Positions 1 to 8,459 of a stretch of 35,658 nucleotides of DNA are shown piece after piece. Both the position numbers and the translations under genes were made by a program. A model generated the notes under the pieces. It ran no database searches, was not told the origin of the DNA, and saw nothing but the letters and a program-made list of their open reading frames with translations. Origin of the DNA: Mariniblastus sp. (GTDB taxonomy: Bacteria; Planctomycetota; Planctomycetia; Pirellulales; Pirellulaceae); the NCBI GenBank assembly GCA_028823415.1, contig JAPKBL010000049.1, positions 1 through 35,658 on the forward strand. Reading direction: 5' to 3'. Position 1 is the stretch's first letter. Each line of letters begins with the position of its first letter.

Positions 1-45
1 TAGTCAGTCCAAAACTAGTCAGTCCAAAACCAATCGGCCAAAAAC
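1..45 (+). repeat. 15-bp tandem repeat inside the partial YHS-like gene
   Basis: TAGTCAGTCCAAAAC occurs at 1-15 and again, identical, at 16-30. A third diverged copy occupies 31-45. The unit is a multiple of three, so it encodes a repeated five-residue SPK-containing linker and keeps the frame open. The array may extend beyond the window start. Confidence 0.75.
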
Positions 46-566
46 CGAAACTGGAAAATCAATTTAAACCAGCGGAAACAAAGATTAAGTCGCCATTGAT
101 TTCCCCCAAGCAATTACTTGCCGAAGACACCAACTCGGTAAGAAAAGCGGACGCAAACCCCAATAAAACAGCAAAAACGCCCGAGTATGCCTTACGGGGC
201 AAATGTTCCGTCTCGTTGCTTACGCAAGGTAAATGGATCAATGGGAACCCAAAATGGGGATGCGTCCATCGGAATCAAGTTTATATCTTTGGCACAGAAG
301 CAAACTTAAAACTATTCAAAGAAAACCCCGAAGCCTACAGTCCAATCTTGGCGGGTTTTGATCCGGTGGTTTTCCATGAAAGCGGGAAACTGAAGACCGG
401 GTTACTCAACCATGGCGTATTCATGGGGGAAGTACCCAACCAGAGAATCATTCTTTTCAGTGATTCCCAAAGTCGCGCTCGTTTCCAAAAATCGCCAAAG
501 CAATTCCTCGAAACCGTTCGGCAGGCGATGGAACAAACTGATTCTCTGAATCAGTTTAGACGCTAG
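3..566 (+). CDS. YHS-domain-like protein, 5' end outside the window
   Basis: The reading frame is open from the first bases of the window, so the true start lies upstream; 187 codons are visible. A proline/lysine-rich stretch (about residues 1-55) built partly from a 15-bp repeat is followed by a compact domain of about 110 residues. This domain contains LRGKCSVSLL, WINGNPKWGC, HRNQVYIF, FKENPEAYSP and AGFDPVVF. The pattern resembles YHS-type domains in planctomycete secreted proteins, where a GYCPV-like motif and a YLF...NPxxY motif recur. I infer a metal- or ligand-binding role at most; no enzyme activity can be assigned. A TTG at 96 could give a shorter product of 156 residues, but the open upstream frame with protein-like composition argues for the longer gene. 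The gene converges on the acyltransferase gene, whose end lies 32 bases downstream. Confidence 0.6.
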   Translation, partial: VSPKLVSPKPIGQKPKLENQFKPAETKIKSPLISPKQLLAEDTNSVRKADANPNKTAKTPEYALRGKCSVSLLTQGKWINGNPKWGCVHRNQVYIFGTEANLKLFKENPEAYSPILAGFDPVVFHESGKLKTGLLNHGVFMGEVPNQRIILFSDSQSRARFQKSPKQFLETVRQAMEQTDSLNQFRR

Positions 567-598
567 TCGTTCATCCACTGAATCCGATCGAACCAAAC

Positions 599-1450
599 TC
601 AGGCAACGCGTCTCTTTCGATTCATTTCGATCCGCCGCAAACGCTGATTCCGCTTAAACTCAGCTAACTCGACAGCGTTCATCTTTTCGCCAGTGTCAGG
701 ATGAAACCCTGTCAGTTCGGCTAGTTCAACTTTGACCGATGTTGTAAGCATGTGATGCATTTTTTGCATCGCCCTTGTCACAGGTGCCCCGTCCAGAACC
801 CGGTGATCGAACGTCATCACGATCTTGCTAACCCCTTGCTTAGGAAACGGGTCGACTCCGAGAGTCGTTGTTGCCGGGCCCAAATGATTTGAAGCGCCGT
901 AACAACCTTTATTGCCAGAAATACTCATCCCAAACGTACCCATATGACTGGCTCGCTTTTTTGGCCAGAGATTGGCCAACGCCCACCATGCAAAACGTCT
1001 TGCAAATCGCGGTGCCTTTGCAAAATTAATCTGGTGGCGAAACTGTTTAATGTCGGATATCGGGGCTCGCCTGTAATGGTCGAACTGATCTTGCAACTCG
1101 ACTAAAGTTCTCTCTTCCGGGGAGTTGAACCTCGCAAAAAACAAACGCTCCTCACCCTCATGCTCTCTGGCAATCGTCATCATGCAAACATTCTGGTCGT
1201 GCTCGTAAAGATAGCTCCATGGAAAATTCACATACGATCGCCGGAGTGTTGCGTCGCGCTTACACACGATCGCGTAAGCCTTCATGTACAGGACGTTCCA
1301 TGAAATCTTGGGGCGACTGTGCCGGCGGAATTTCGCAACCAAACCCGCATCTTGATCCGCGCAAAAACCCGCCAGTGGCGTCTTGTTTGCAACGTGAATA
1401 ATATCTTCAACTAGCCGCCGGCCATTGGAGAGCTTGATTCGTTTTCCCAT
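599..1450 (-). CDS. 2-oxoacid dehydrogenase E2-type acyltransferase domain protein, stand-alone
   Basis: This 283-residue protein matches the catalytic (chloramphenicol-acetyltransferase-like) domain of dihydrolipoyl acyltransferases. The hallmark is MTFDHRVLDGAP near residues 212-223, which contains the DHRxxDG motif with the catalytic histidine and aspartate intact. GTFGMSISG and GPATTTLGV upstream of it fit the core beta strands of the family. It has neither an N-terminal lipoyl domain nor a peripheral-subunit-binding domain, and no E1 or E3 genes lie nearby. It is therefore unlikely to be a normal E2 of pyruvate dehydrogenase. The acyl donor and acceptor are unknown. The C-terminus is arginine-rich. 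The gene is preceded by about 270 bases without genes and lies downstream of, and co-directional with, the GNAT gene. Confidence 0.72.
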   Translation of the reverse strand: MGKRIKLSNGRRLVEDIIHVANKTPLAGFCADQDAGLVAKFRRHSRPKISWNVLYMKAYAIVCKRDATLRRSYVNFPWSYLYEHDQNVCMMTIAREHEGEERLFFARFNSPEERTLVELQDQFDHYRRAPISDIKQFRHQINFAKAPRFARRFAWWALANLWPKKRASHMGTFGMSISGNKGCYGASNHLGPATTTLGVDPFPKQGVSKIVMTFDHRVLDGAPVTRAMQKMHHMLTTSVKVELAELTGFHPDTGEKMNAVELAEFKRNQRLRRIEMNRKRRVA

Positions 1451-1566
1451 CGTCCACTACCAGAGAATTCAAACATGTTTTGCCGATCTCGCCTTCGATT
1501 CGCGAGCCGTCAGATCCATCTGACCGGATTCAAATTTTCACATCTCACGGGCAATTGAACAACCTC

Positions 1567-1597
1567 GTTTTTCCCTTAAAAAAATCTAGAGGGAAAA
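1567..1597. repeat. Inverted repeat upstream of the acyltransferase gene
   Basis: TTTTCCCT at 1569-1576 pairs with AGGGAAAA at 1590-1597 around a 13-base A-rich loop; a CTCG/CGAG pair lies further out with a bulge. It sits between the GNAT gene (downstream of its stop) and the acyltransferase start. It could be a terminator-like element or an operator; no T-tract follows the stem on either strand, so neither reading is secure. Confidence 0.3.
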
Positions 1598-1720
1598 CAA
1601 GCACGAGAAAACGCTAGCACTCACGTCCCCCGTTCAAGGAAACGTCAAAGATAGTCTGCAAGGCTAGAATCGGCGTTTTGGATCCGGAGCAATATTTTCC
1701 ATCTCAACCAATCCAAAAAC

Positions 1721-2353
1721 TCAAACCAGTTTTACTTCGACCGATTTAAAAACCGTGCTCACAACCTCAAACCCAAGTCGCTGGTATAACCTCAGAGCTC
1801 CAGTATTCTTTTCGGTGACTTCAAGCGTCACAATTTTGATCCCACTCGCTTGAAACCCTTTTAAGGATTTGCGGACGATGGCTGAACCAAGCCCCATCCC
1901 ACGATGATCTCGCGCCACTCCGACATTCTGAATCGCCCCGACATCCAACTTTTCGCGAAGCCCCTGTACCGTGCCACAGTACTCGAGTCGTCCAGACTTA
2001 GGGTTTCGGTGGGTCGCCAGCCAAGTCGCCTGAGGGACGAAGCCCTGGCGATTACTAATCTCCTTCATTAACCGAAGACAACCATCCGCCGCACCAAGAC
2101 AGGGAAAAACGTTTGCGTCTAGTTCGTTTCGGAAACTTCGAAATTTCGCTTCCGCATGGGCATTCAAGAGTTCTGACCGCCAAGGAATCAAATCGTATTC
2201 CGCAGGCAACACCGATTCGTCGAACTGCGCGTCGCGCAAATCATATTGCATTCGGTATCGTTTAAAAAACACGACAGGCATTTTTTGCAACTCGATCACA
2301 AAATCGTTGATGAAGTGTTCGCGGCTTACACGAAAGTTAATCTTCTCTCCCAA
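1721..2353 (-). CDS. GNAT-family N-acetyltransferase
   Basis: The 210-residue protein has a C-terminal GNAT fold. GVARDHRGMGLGSAIV (about residues 144-159) fits motif A, the Q/RxxGxG/A acetyl-CoA pyrophosphate loop. LEVTEKNTGALRLYQRLGF (about 176-194) fits motif B, with the usual asparagine and tyrosine. The N-terminal 100 residues are less typical and probably shape the acceptor site. The substrate, whether a small molecule or a protein N-terminus, cannot be told from the sequence. The gene stands alone between two intergenic gaps. The ATG at 2353 is the natural start; no strong ribosome-binding site is visible. Confidence 0.85.
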   Translation of the reverse strand: MGEKINFRVSREHFINDFVIELQKMPVVFFKRYRMQYDLRDAQFDESVLPAEYDLIPWRSELLNAHAEAKFRSFRNELDANVFPCLGAADGCLRLMKEISNRQGFVPQATWLATHRNPKSGRLEYCGTVQGLREKLDVGAIQNVGVARDHRGMGLGSAIVRKSLKGFQASGIKIVTLEVTEKNTGALRLYQRLGFEVVSTVFKSVEVKLV

Positions 2354-2655
2354 CTAATATTGAGAGCCCACTTTATTTGACCAATCCTAAGCAGCCGAGG
2401 CAACAAGGTACTTAACCAAGCAAAACACACCAATCTCAAATCTCTTGAAATCAAAATTCATGTTGCCAATCCAAATTGCCCCAATTCCGTTGGTTGCTTA
2501 AGAGGGAAAGATTCCTAGAGATAATCGAACGAACTCACAATGCGCGAACTTGTTAATTCCTTAAATACAAGTGACAATGACGGCCCTCGGCCTTTTTTCC
2601 TACGTCCAGAATTTAGCCGAGTGATCCATATTTATTGTTCTTGTGAAGGATTGTC
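2354..2655. other. Intergenic region between divergent GNAT and fxsA-like genes
   Basis: About 300 bases separate the two divergently transcribed genes, so promoters for both should lie here. I see no certain -35/-10 pair. A 43-codon open frame (2540-2671) and a short GGCC-CTC-GGCC hairpin followed by six T residues (about 2583-2599, plus strand) are the only structures. Both are weak. Confidence 0.35.
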
Positions 2656-2671
2656 GTGCTCGGCAAATTAA
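2540..2671 (+). other. Possible small open frame upstream of and overlapping fxsA
   Basis: A 43-codon frame begins with ATG at 2540 and ends at TAA 2669-2671, overlapping the fxsA start by 16 bases in another frame. It contains the GGCC-CTC-GGCC plus T6 sequence. It has no clear ribosome-binding site and no recognised similarity. It could be a leader peptide coupled to fxsA, but chance is more likely. Confidence 0.15.
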
Positions 2672-3144
2672 TTTTTCTTTTCATTGCTGTTCCCCTCGCG
2701 GATCTTACATTGCTGATTGTCATGTCCTCGTACACAGGATGGGCATTTTCAATTTCCGTTGTTGTGGTATCTGGAGTCATTGGAGCGATTCTTGCTAAAC
2801 GATCTGTTAATTCGGTATTCTCCAAAATCAAAAAGAATTTTGCCAGCGGCCAAATTTCACCAGACCTTCTCACCGACGGGGCAATGATACTGTTCGCGGC
2901 AGGGCTTTTATTGACACCTGGATTCCTCACGGACGCTTTCGGGCTATCGGTACTTATGCCCAACATCCGACGCTGGTACAGATCCGTTTTGGCGCACTGG
3001 TTCAAACAGAGTGTTAATTTTCGCTTCGTACAAATGCCGGTGTCTTCTGACGATAACACCGTGGATGGTGACGTTCTTAAGAAAGCGTCCCAAGCCGATC
3101 CAGCAGCGCCCCGAAAAATTAAATCCGGCGAACTGCTCCCCTAA
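2656..3144 (+). CDS. fxsA: FxsA family inner-membrane protein
   Basis: The 162-residue protein has two to three hydrophobic segments in its first 100 residues and the family signature LLLTPGFLTDAFGLSVLMP (about residues 85-103), the most conserved block in FxsA proteins. FxsA in Escherichia coli is a cytoplasmic membrane protein known to relieve phage T7 exclusion by the F plasmid; the normal cellular role is not known. The C-terminal 40 residues are polar and vary in this family. The GTG start is chosen because AAGGA at 2646-2650 lies five bases upstream and an in-frame TGA at 2644-2646 blocks any longer form. The gene converges on the giant repeat gene, with 79 bases between the stops. Confidence 0.85.
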   Translation: MLGKLIFLFIAVPLADLTLLIVMSSYTGWAFSISVVVVSGVIGAILAKRSVNSVFSKIKKNFASGQISPDLLTDGAMILFAAGLLLTPGFLTDAFGLSVLMPNIRRWYRSVLAHWFKQSVNFRFVQMPVSSDDNTVDGDVLKKASQADPAAPRKIKSGELLP

Positions 3145-3223
3145 GGGGCATTCATTCCAGCACAACGGCGTGTTCTCAAGCAAGCCTCAAAGTTCCAGTT
3201 GCCTGGATCGCGAACGGAGTCGA

Positions 3224-6200
3224 TCAATTGACCTCAGGAGCTTTCGGAGATTCTGTGTAAAGACCTGGTTCGTCGGTTCCGTCGCCATCCCAATCGCCAA
3301 CGACCGGCTGATCTAACGAACCTCCCATGTCGAAGGTTTGATCGGTAGCGTCGAGTTCATAATTTCGATTGGAATCAATTATCCACAATCCGCTTCTGTA
3401 GATCGCAATCTCCTCGACGCCATCTCCATCAAAATCGCCGACCACCGGCAAGTCGCCAGAGCGCCCGAAGGTCACGATTGGGTCATTGCCATCAAAACGC
3501 CCATCACCATTCACGTCCAGTTGCCAGACGCCAGCTTGAAACGTTCCGATTGAACGAATTCCGTTGCCGTTCCAGTCTCCGGCAAGTGGAACTTCTTCGC
3601 CGTCGCCCATTCCAAAAACATGGTCGACCACGTCAGCCCGCTGCGAACCCAAACGGCTCTTCATCATCACGCGCGAACCAACATTTGCATCGTCGTAAGA
3701 TGGTGGAATATTCTTGGGAGGCGTGTAGGCTTGGTTTTCTGGGTTGGGGAGTCCATGCTCTCGAGCGATCGCTTCACGGTCTAGTTCCCAGATCGGGCCA
3801 TAAATTCCAACATCATCTTTACCGTCGCCATCCCAGTCACCGACGATCGGACGGTCACCGACTTCTCCCAATCGAACCATTAGGTCAGCGCTATCCCACC
3901 GTTGGTTTCCGTTGAGGTCGATCATCCAATAGCCGTCTTTGAACACACCGAATTCATCATCGCCGTCTCCGTTAAAATCTCCTACTACCGGGATTCCCTT
4001 TAGCATTCCAAACTCAAGCGGTTCTTCGGTATCAACGATTGAGATCCCCTCGGCGGTTGTCTGTGATAAACTCCAGACCGCCTCCGTCATATCGAATCTC
4101 GTCCAATCCCGATTGCTGATATACCCCGCCTGTAGCAAACGAGGCGTGCTCGCCGCACCGTCTTCTACACCACGTGGGACACCCGCATTGATCACACTTA
4201 GATGCCAGGTATAGGGCGTCGCCGAGGTCTGTACATAAAACAATGCTCGCGATTCATTGACAAATTGAATCGGGTTAGAGTCCTGTGCCCCCAACAATCC
4301 AGGCATTCCCGCGATCCCCGGGCTTGGGGGGAGTGGGTTTCCTGCTACCGGCGGACTGGATGGAGGAGTCCCTGGGGGTATCACTGGCGGAGATGTGGAT
4401 TCAACTTCACAGAAGTCATAATGCGTTAATGTTTGATCGGCAGAAACAACGATCCCAGAGATCAAATTATCACCGGCTATTCCGCCACCAGAACCAGGCT
4501 TCACGCCGCCCTCGTCATAGTTAGCCGGCTGAATTTCTCGGATCGTGTACTCTCCAGGTAACACACCGCTAAAATGGTATTCACCAGAAGCATTCGTCAA
4601 CGTTTCGGCGACGACCATCCCTTGACTGTTCACCAATTCGATAGAGACGTTAACTAGCGGCATCTCACCAGCACTGGCGTCATACACACAATTTCCGTTC
4701 TGATCGACATGGACGCGGCCCGATATGTCGGAGGGCTTTAATTCGCCAAAATTGTAATGGTCACCCGTCACGCCACCAATCAATTGAATATCAGCCAGCT
4801 TGTCATTTTCAGCCACTCCTGACGGAGTACCCTGAACTTCGCCAATTGAATCGATGCCATCAATGAATCCAACCGGTTGAATTTCCCTTACGCAGTAGAT
4901 TCCCGGAACAAGGTCGGAAAAACAATACCTTCCACTGGCGTCGGTAAAGGTCGCAGCAACTACGTTTCCATTGCCGTCCGTTAACACGAGCCGCGTCCCT
5001 TCAATCCCCTCTTCGCCCGGATTTTGGACTCCATCATTGTTGCGGTCAAAATAAACGGTACCGCACAGTTCTGCTGGAATGTTTTCGCAAAAATCATAGT
5101 GGGTACCCTGGTCGCCGGATTTCAATTCGATCCCACCAAGGAAATCGCCATCCCCAGAGAAACCGACCGACTCTCCATTGACGGTTCCGACCACCGCATC
5201 ACCATTGAGGTATCCCGACGGTGTAAACTCTCGAACAGAATACTTCCCAGGGGCGAGGTCATCAAAGGAGTACATGCCATTCGCGTCGGTCACAGTTCTT
5301 GCGACCTCTGAACCGTTACTGTCGACCAAAACCAACTTCACGTTCGCCAATGGCAAGTCACCTTGCGCGACATCGAATGTACAATCTCCGTTTGCATCGG
5401 CATGTACCTGACCCGAAATCGAAGCTGCTTTGAGCTCACCAAAATCATAATTTCGTCCCTGATCCCCAGCATCCAGTTTCACACAGAATGCATCATCCGA
5501 GAGATAATCGCCGCTGGTAATCCCGTTCACCTGCCCGATTGGATCCTGACCATCGGTAAAGCCAGCCGGCTGAATCTCACGAACTAAATATTCGCCCGGG
5601 TATAGGTTATTAAATTGATACTGACCATTGGCATCGGTTCGCATCTCCGACAACTCGTTGCCCTGTTTATCAAACAACTGAATAACCACGTTTTCTAAGC
5701 GATCCTCGTTCGCCTGAATTACTCCATCATTATTGATGTCATGCCAGACAGTGCCGCCAATCTCCGCGGGCCTGAGTTCGCCAAAGTTGTACTCCGCGCC
5801 ACTTGACTCAGCGCACAAACTTATTTGACTGAACTTATCATTGGCCTCAACACCAATGGAAGCACCGCCCACCGAACCGACGCTGTCTTTACCATCAAGG
5901 TAACCCGCCAGCGGATCTGGCTCTCCGGAGTACTCGGTGATTTCTTGAATTTCGTAGACGCCTGGAGGCAGCGCATCCACCTCATAGTGCCCGAAGGTAT
6001 CAGTCCTAACAAAGACAGCGCCAAACGAAGCAAAAGGATCACCAGTACCCGCACCATTAGAATCGACGCGGGTAACTTTAATTAAGACATTCGCGATTCC
6101 CGGTTCTCCAGAATCTAAAACGCCGTTGTTATTTTCATCCGACCAGACATTCCCTGACAAAGTTGCCGGTTTAATTTCGGTAAAATCGTAGTCGGTACTA

Positions 6201-7324
6201 ATCGATCCGCCGACAGAAAGATCAATGTCTGAGATGACATTCGCGCCAGCGACTCCCCCCGAAGATCCAACCGACTCACCCACACTTAGGTATCCCTCCG
6301 GCTGGGTTTCCACAACTCGAAAAATGCCCGGTTCCAGGTTAAGCTCTGCGGCAAATTCATAATTACCTTGGTCGTCGGTGACCGTGGCGGCAACGACCTC
6401 GTATTGACCGGTAACTGAATCTAAACGTTCCAAAGTCAATCCAACACCCGAAATTCCAAACTCAGAATGATCGCCATCGCAATCAAATTGACTATCCGTC
6501 GAGACGTTCCCAGAGATTGAAATCGGTTTGGGAACCAATTGATAGGCTTCAATGGATCCGGCAGTTCGATCCGAGGTACCGCCCGCATTATCTAAAGCTA
6601 AACCAATCGATTGATCGGCTAATTCTCCTCCCGTGAAGAAGAGCTGATCATACTCATCAAAAAAGATACCGGACTGTTGTGATTGAACATAGCCATCCTC
6701 AAGGGTGGTGATGATCGCGACCGTCTGAGACTCAAAAGTGTAATTCTCATCTTCAAACACCGCTTCAAATAGCGAGCCTTCGAATTCGACTCCCGAGGCG
6801 ATTTTATCGACACGGAATCGCTCAACTTCGTCAATATCCAAGGTAAAGGCCAGAACGTCGCCCGCTGCAAAATTTTCCGCTGAAACTGTCAATTGAAGGC
6901 CGTCCGCTGAAACTTCAAACGACTGAATATCGGCGGCGGTAATCCCCTGACTATTAGTTGCATCGAATTGAAACCCGTGGAATCCACCAGTCCCCGGCAG
7001 CCCCGCTGCGACATCGAAGAACATATCACCATCACTCAGACCACCACTTCCGTCCTGATCTCCGTTAATCGAAAACTGTGACAATGAAGTTGTATCAGAT
7101 CCGCCTTCAAAACTGACTTCAAAATGATCCGGTGTGGTGTCCTGACCGGCATCGCCCTCGAGGTAGGTAACCGCAGCAACGACGGGATCAGCCGAGAGCA
7201 CACGTCGCTGTTCCATCACCTCGAAATAACATCGGCGCAACAGCACATCTTTGCCGCTGGGAAGATTCTTCGGAGTGGACGTCTGGCCCGTTAAACGATC
7301 GGCAATTTTTTTGATAAGACCCAA
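3224..7324 (-). CDS. Giant secreted repeat protein: LEPR-XLL-like N-terminus, six SdrD/Cna-B-like repeats, FG-GAP-like repeats
   Basis: The product has 1366 residues. Near residues 35-47 it carries FEVMEQRRVLSADP, the planctomycete form of the LEPR-XLL motif found at the N-terminus of very large exported repeat proteins. A region of about 220 residues follows, then six SdrD-B/Cna-B-like repeats starting near 265, 383, 515, 630, 748 and 862. Each has the plan SGxVxxDxNxDGxxD, a beta core, and then YxFxxLxPGxYxVREIQP. A proline-rich linker lies near 975-1003. The C-terminal 250 residues contain FG-GAP-like units (GDFNGDGDDE, GDWDGDGKDD, GDWDGDGTDE) and EF-hand-like DLNGNQRWD and DVNGDGRFD loops, suggesting calcium binding. 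There is no LPXTG or C-terminal anchor. I infer a cell-surface or extracellular structural or adhesive protein. The TTG start is preferred for its ribosome-binding site; an ATG at 7339 would add five residues. Confidence 0.85.
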   Translation of the reverse strand: MGLIKKIADRLTGQTSTPKNLPSGKDVLLRRCYFEVMEQRRVLSADPVVAAVTYLEGDAGQDTTPDHFEVSFEGGSDTTSLSQFSINGDQDGSGGLSDGDMFFDVAAGLPGTGGFHGFQFDATNSQGITAADIQSFEVSADGLQLTVSAENFAAGDVLAFTLDIDEVERFRVDKIASGVEFEGSLFEAVFEDENYTFESQTVAIITTLEDGYVQSQQSGIFFDEYDQLFFTGGELADQSIGLALDNAGGTSDRTAGSIEAYQLVPKPISISGNVSTDSQFDCDGDHSEFGISGVGLTLERLDSVTGQYEVVAATVTDDQGNYEFAAELNLEPGIFRVVETQPEGYLSVGESVGSSGGVAGANVISDIDLSVGGSISTDYDFTEIKPATLSGNVWSDENNNGVLDSGEPGIANVLIKVTRVDSNGAGTGDPFASFGAVFVRTDTFGHYEVDALPPGVYEIQEITEYSGEPDPLAGYLDGKDSVGSVGGASIGVEANDKFSQISLCAESSGAEYNFGELRPAEIGGTVWHDINNDGVIQANEDRLENVVIQLFDKQGNELSEMRTDANGQYQFNNLYPGEYLVREIQPAGFTDGQDPIGQVNGITSGDYLSDDAFCVKLDAGDQGRNYDFGELKAASISGQVHADANGDCTFDVAQGDLPLANVKLVLVDSNGSEVARTVTDANGMYSFDDLAPGKYSVREFTPSGYLNGDAVVGTVNGESVGFSGDGDFLGGIELKSGDQGTHYDFCENIPAELCGTVYFDRNNDGVQNPGEEGIEGTRLVLTDGNGNVVAATFTDASGRYCFSDLVPGIYCVREIQPVGFIDGIDSIGEVQGTPSGVAENDKLADIQLIGGVTGDHYNFGELKPSDISGRVHVDQNGNCVYDASAGEMPLVNVSIELVNSQGMVVAETLTNASGEYHFSGVLPGEYTIREIQPANYDEGGVKPGSGGGIAGDNLISGIVVSADQTLTHYDFCEVESTSPPVIPPGTPPSSPPVAGNPLPPSPGIAGMPGLLGAQDSNPIQFVNESRALFYVQTSATPYTWHLSVINAGVPRGVEDGAASTPRLLQAGYISNRDWTRFDMTEAVWSLSQTTAEGISIVDTEEPLEFGMLKGIPVVGDFNGDGDDEFGVFKDGYWMIDLNGNQRWDSADLMVRLGEVGDRPIVGDWDGDGKDDVGIYGPIWELDREAIAREHGLPNPENQAYTPPKNIPPSYDDANVGSRVMMKSRLGSQRADVVDHVFGMGDGEEVPLAGDWNGNGIRSIGTFQAGVWQLDVNGDGRFDGNDPIVTFGRSGDLPVVGDFDGDGVEEIAIYRSGLWIIDSNRNYELDATDQTFDMGGSLDQPVVGDWDGDGTDEPGLYTESPKAPEVN

Positions 7325-7331
7325 TTCTCTT

Positions 7332-7337
7332 ACCTCC
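7332..7337 (-). promoter_or_regulatory. Ribosome-binding site that decides the start of the giant repeat gene
   Basis: On the minus strand GGAGGT ends seven bases before a TTG codon at 7324-7322. It overlaps the upstream ATG at 7339-7337, so that ATG has no Shine-Dalgarno sequence of its own and forms part of the binding site. This makes TTG the likely initiation codon. Confidence 0.6.
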
Positions 7338-7394
7338 ATGTAAAAGTTTGGTTGTTTCGGTGGTTAATTTTTAATGGCAAAAACAAGGGTCAAA

Positions 7395-8459
7395 TCAATT
7401 TAGAATTCGATTCCAACCGTTTTTTTGCGTCTGACGCTGTAGTGGTCCGTTTTCTTGCTGCTTCGCATTCCAAAGGATGACAAACGTGTCGAAGCTTCCG
7501 GAGACGAGTTTTGAGTTTTTGTATTCAAGGCATGACACAGTGCCAGTGTGCTGATTCAAATAGCCCACGTGATGAGGCGCAGCGAGCTTAAGGTTCCAAA
7601 TGTTAATTTTGTTATCACTTCCGCCAGTGGCCAATAAATCAGGCCCAAGAATTGCAGCGGAAAACAGCTTCGAAGATTGACGCTCCAATTGCGTAGATCG
7701 TTCAGGCTCTGTCAAATCAGTAATCTTTATCATCTGATCGTCGCTTACGCTTAAAAGGCGACCGTCTTTGGTAAACTCCAGCGACCTCACGCGCTGCCGA
7801 TGTATCTTTTCATCAAAGATCAACCGGCCATCAGCTAAAGTCCAACTGCGAATCACTCCATTTCGCCCGCCAACCGCAATACTCTCACCGTCGGCTGAGT
7901 AGGCGACCGCATGGTTGTCTGCACTCGGACAATCCAACTCCATCATTTGCTTCCCACGGGCGACGTCAAATATTCGCAGCTTGGATTCAAATCCCACTGT
8001 CGCGATCTGATTACCGTCAGGAGAGAAAGTCAGATCAATGATCGCCCCCGGATTACGGGCAGAAAAGATCGGTGTTCCCAACCGATTGGAATTCCATAGG
8101 CAAAGTTTGTGATCATTCCCGGCTGTGGCGAGCAGCTTTCCATCTGGAGAGAATTTGACAGCTCGAATCCAGTCCGTATGTTCCCGTAACGGATCGTTGA
8201 AAACTCGTTTTTCTGTATCGTAAATGGAAACGAAATGGTCATCACCAACGATCGCCAATAAGTCACCCTTGGCTTGGAGACTGACTCCAGTCACCACGGG
8301 CCGTCGCGACGAAGTAATATTGGGGAGCGGTTCGATGAGCTCGTATTCCCAATCCAACTGGCGTGACTCAGTGTTTGACCACTCACCTGCTCGACCATGC
8401 CCCACGGACCCTGCCGCGAGTGCAGCCAGCGAACCAATAAATTGTCGGCGCGGAATCAT
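7395..8459 (-). CDS. Tat-exported WD40 repeat (seven-bladed propeller) protein
   Basis: The 354-residue protein begins MIPRRQFIGSLAALAAG, a twin-arginine signal peptide, and so is predicted to be exported folded. Seven WD40-type repeats follow, recognisable by blades ending in VSIYD, LCLWN, LRIFD, IRSWT, IKITD, INIWN and VILWN, several with the FSPDGKLLATAG pattern. Seven blades make a closed propeller, so this is a complete protein-interaction scaffold; the partner is unknown. The ATG at 8459 is preferred over an upstream in-frame start at 8507 because GAGGAG lies nine bases before it and because it puts the twin arginines at the N-terminus. It lies 70 bases upstream of the giant repeat gene on the same strand and may be co-transcribed with it. 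Confidence 0.85.
   Translation of the reverse strand: MIPRRQFIGSLAALAAGSVGHGRAGEWSNTESRQLDWEYELIEPLPNITSSRRPVVTGVSLQAKGDLLAIVGDDHFVSIYDTEKRVFNDPLREHTDWIRAVKFSPDGKLLATAGNDHKLCLWNSNRLGTPIFSARNPGAIIDLTFSPDGNQIATVGFESKLRIFDVARGKQMMELDCPSADNHAVAYSADGESIAVGGRNGVIRSWTLADGRLIFDEKIHRQRVRSLEFTKDGRLLSVSDDQMIKITDLTEPERSTQLERQSSKLFSAAILGPDLLATGGSDNKINIWNLKLAAPHHVGYLNQHTGTVSCLEYKNSKLVSGSFDTFVILWNAKQQENGPLQRQTQKNGWNRILN

Noticed and set aside
2583..2599. Intrinsic terminator GGCC-CTC-GGCC followed by T6 on the plus strand
   Set aside because: The stem has only four pairs and no plus-strand gene lies upstream to terminate.
3370..3385. Exact DnaA-box sequence TTATCCACA
   Set aside because: It is a single copy inside the FG-GAP part of the giant gene, encoding an ordinary repeat segment; there is no cluster and no AT-rich element.
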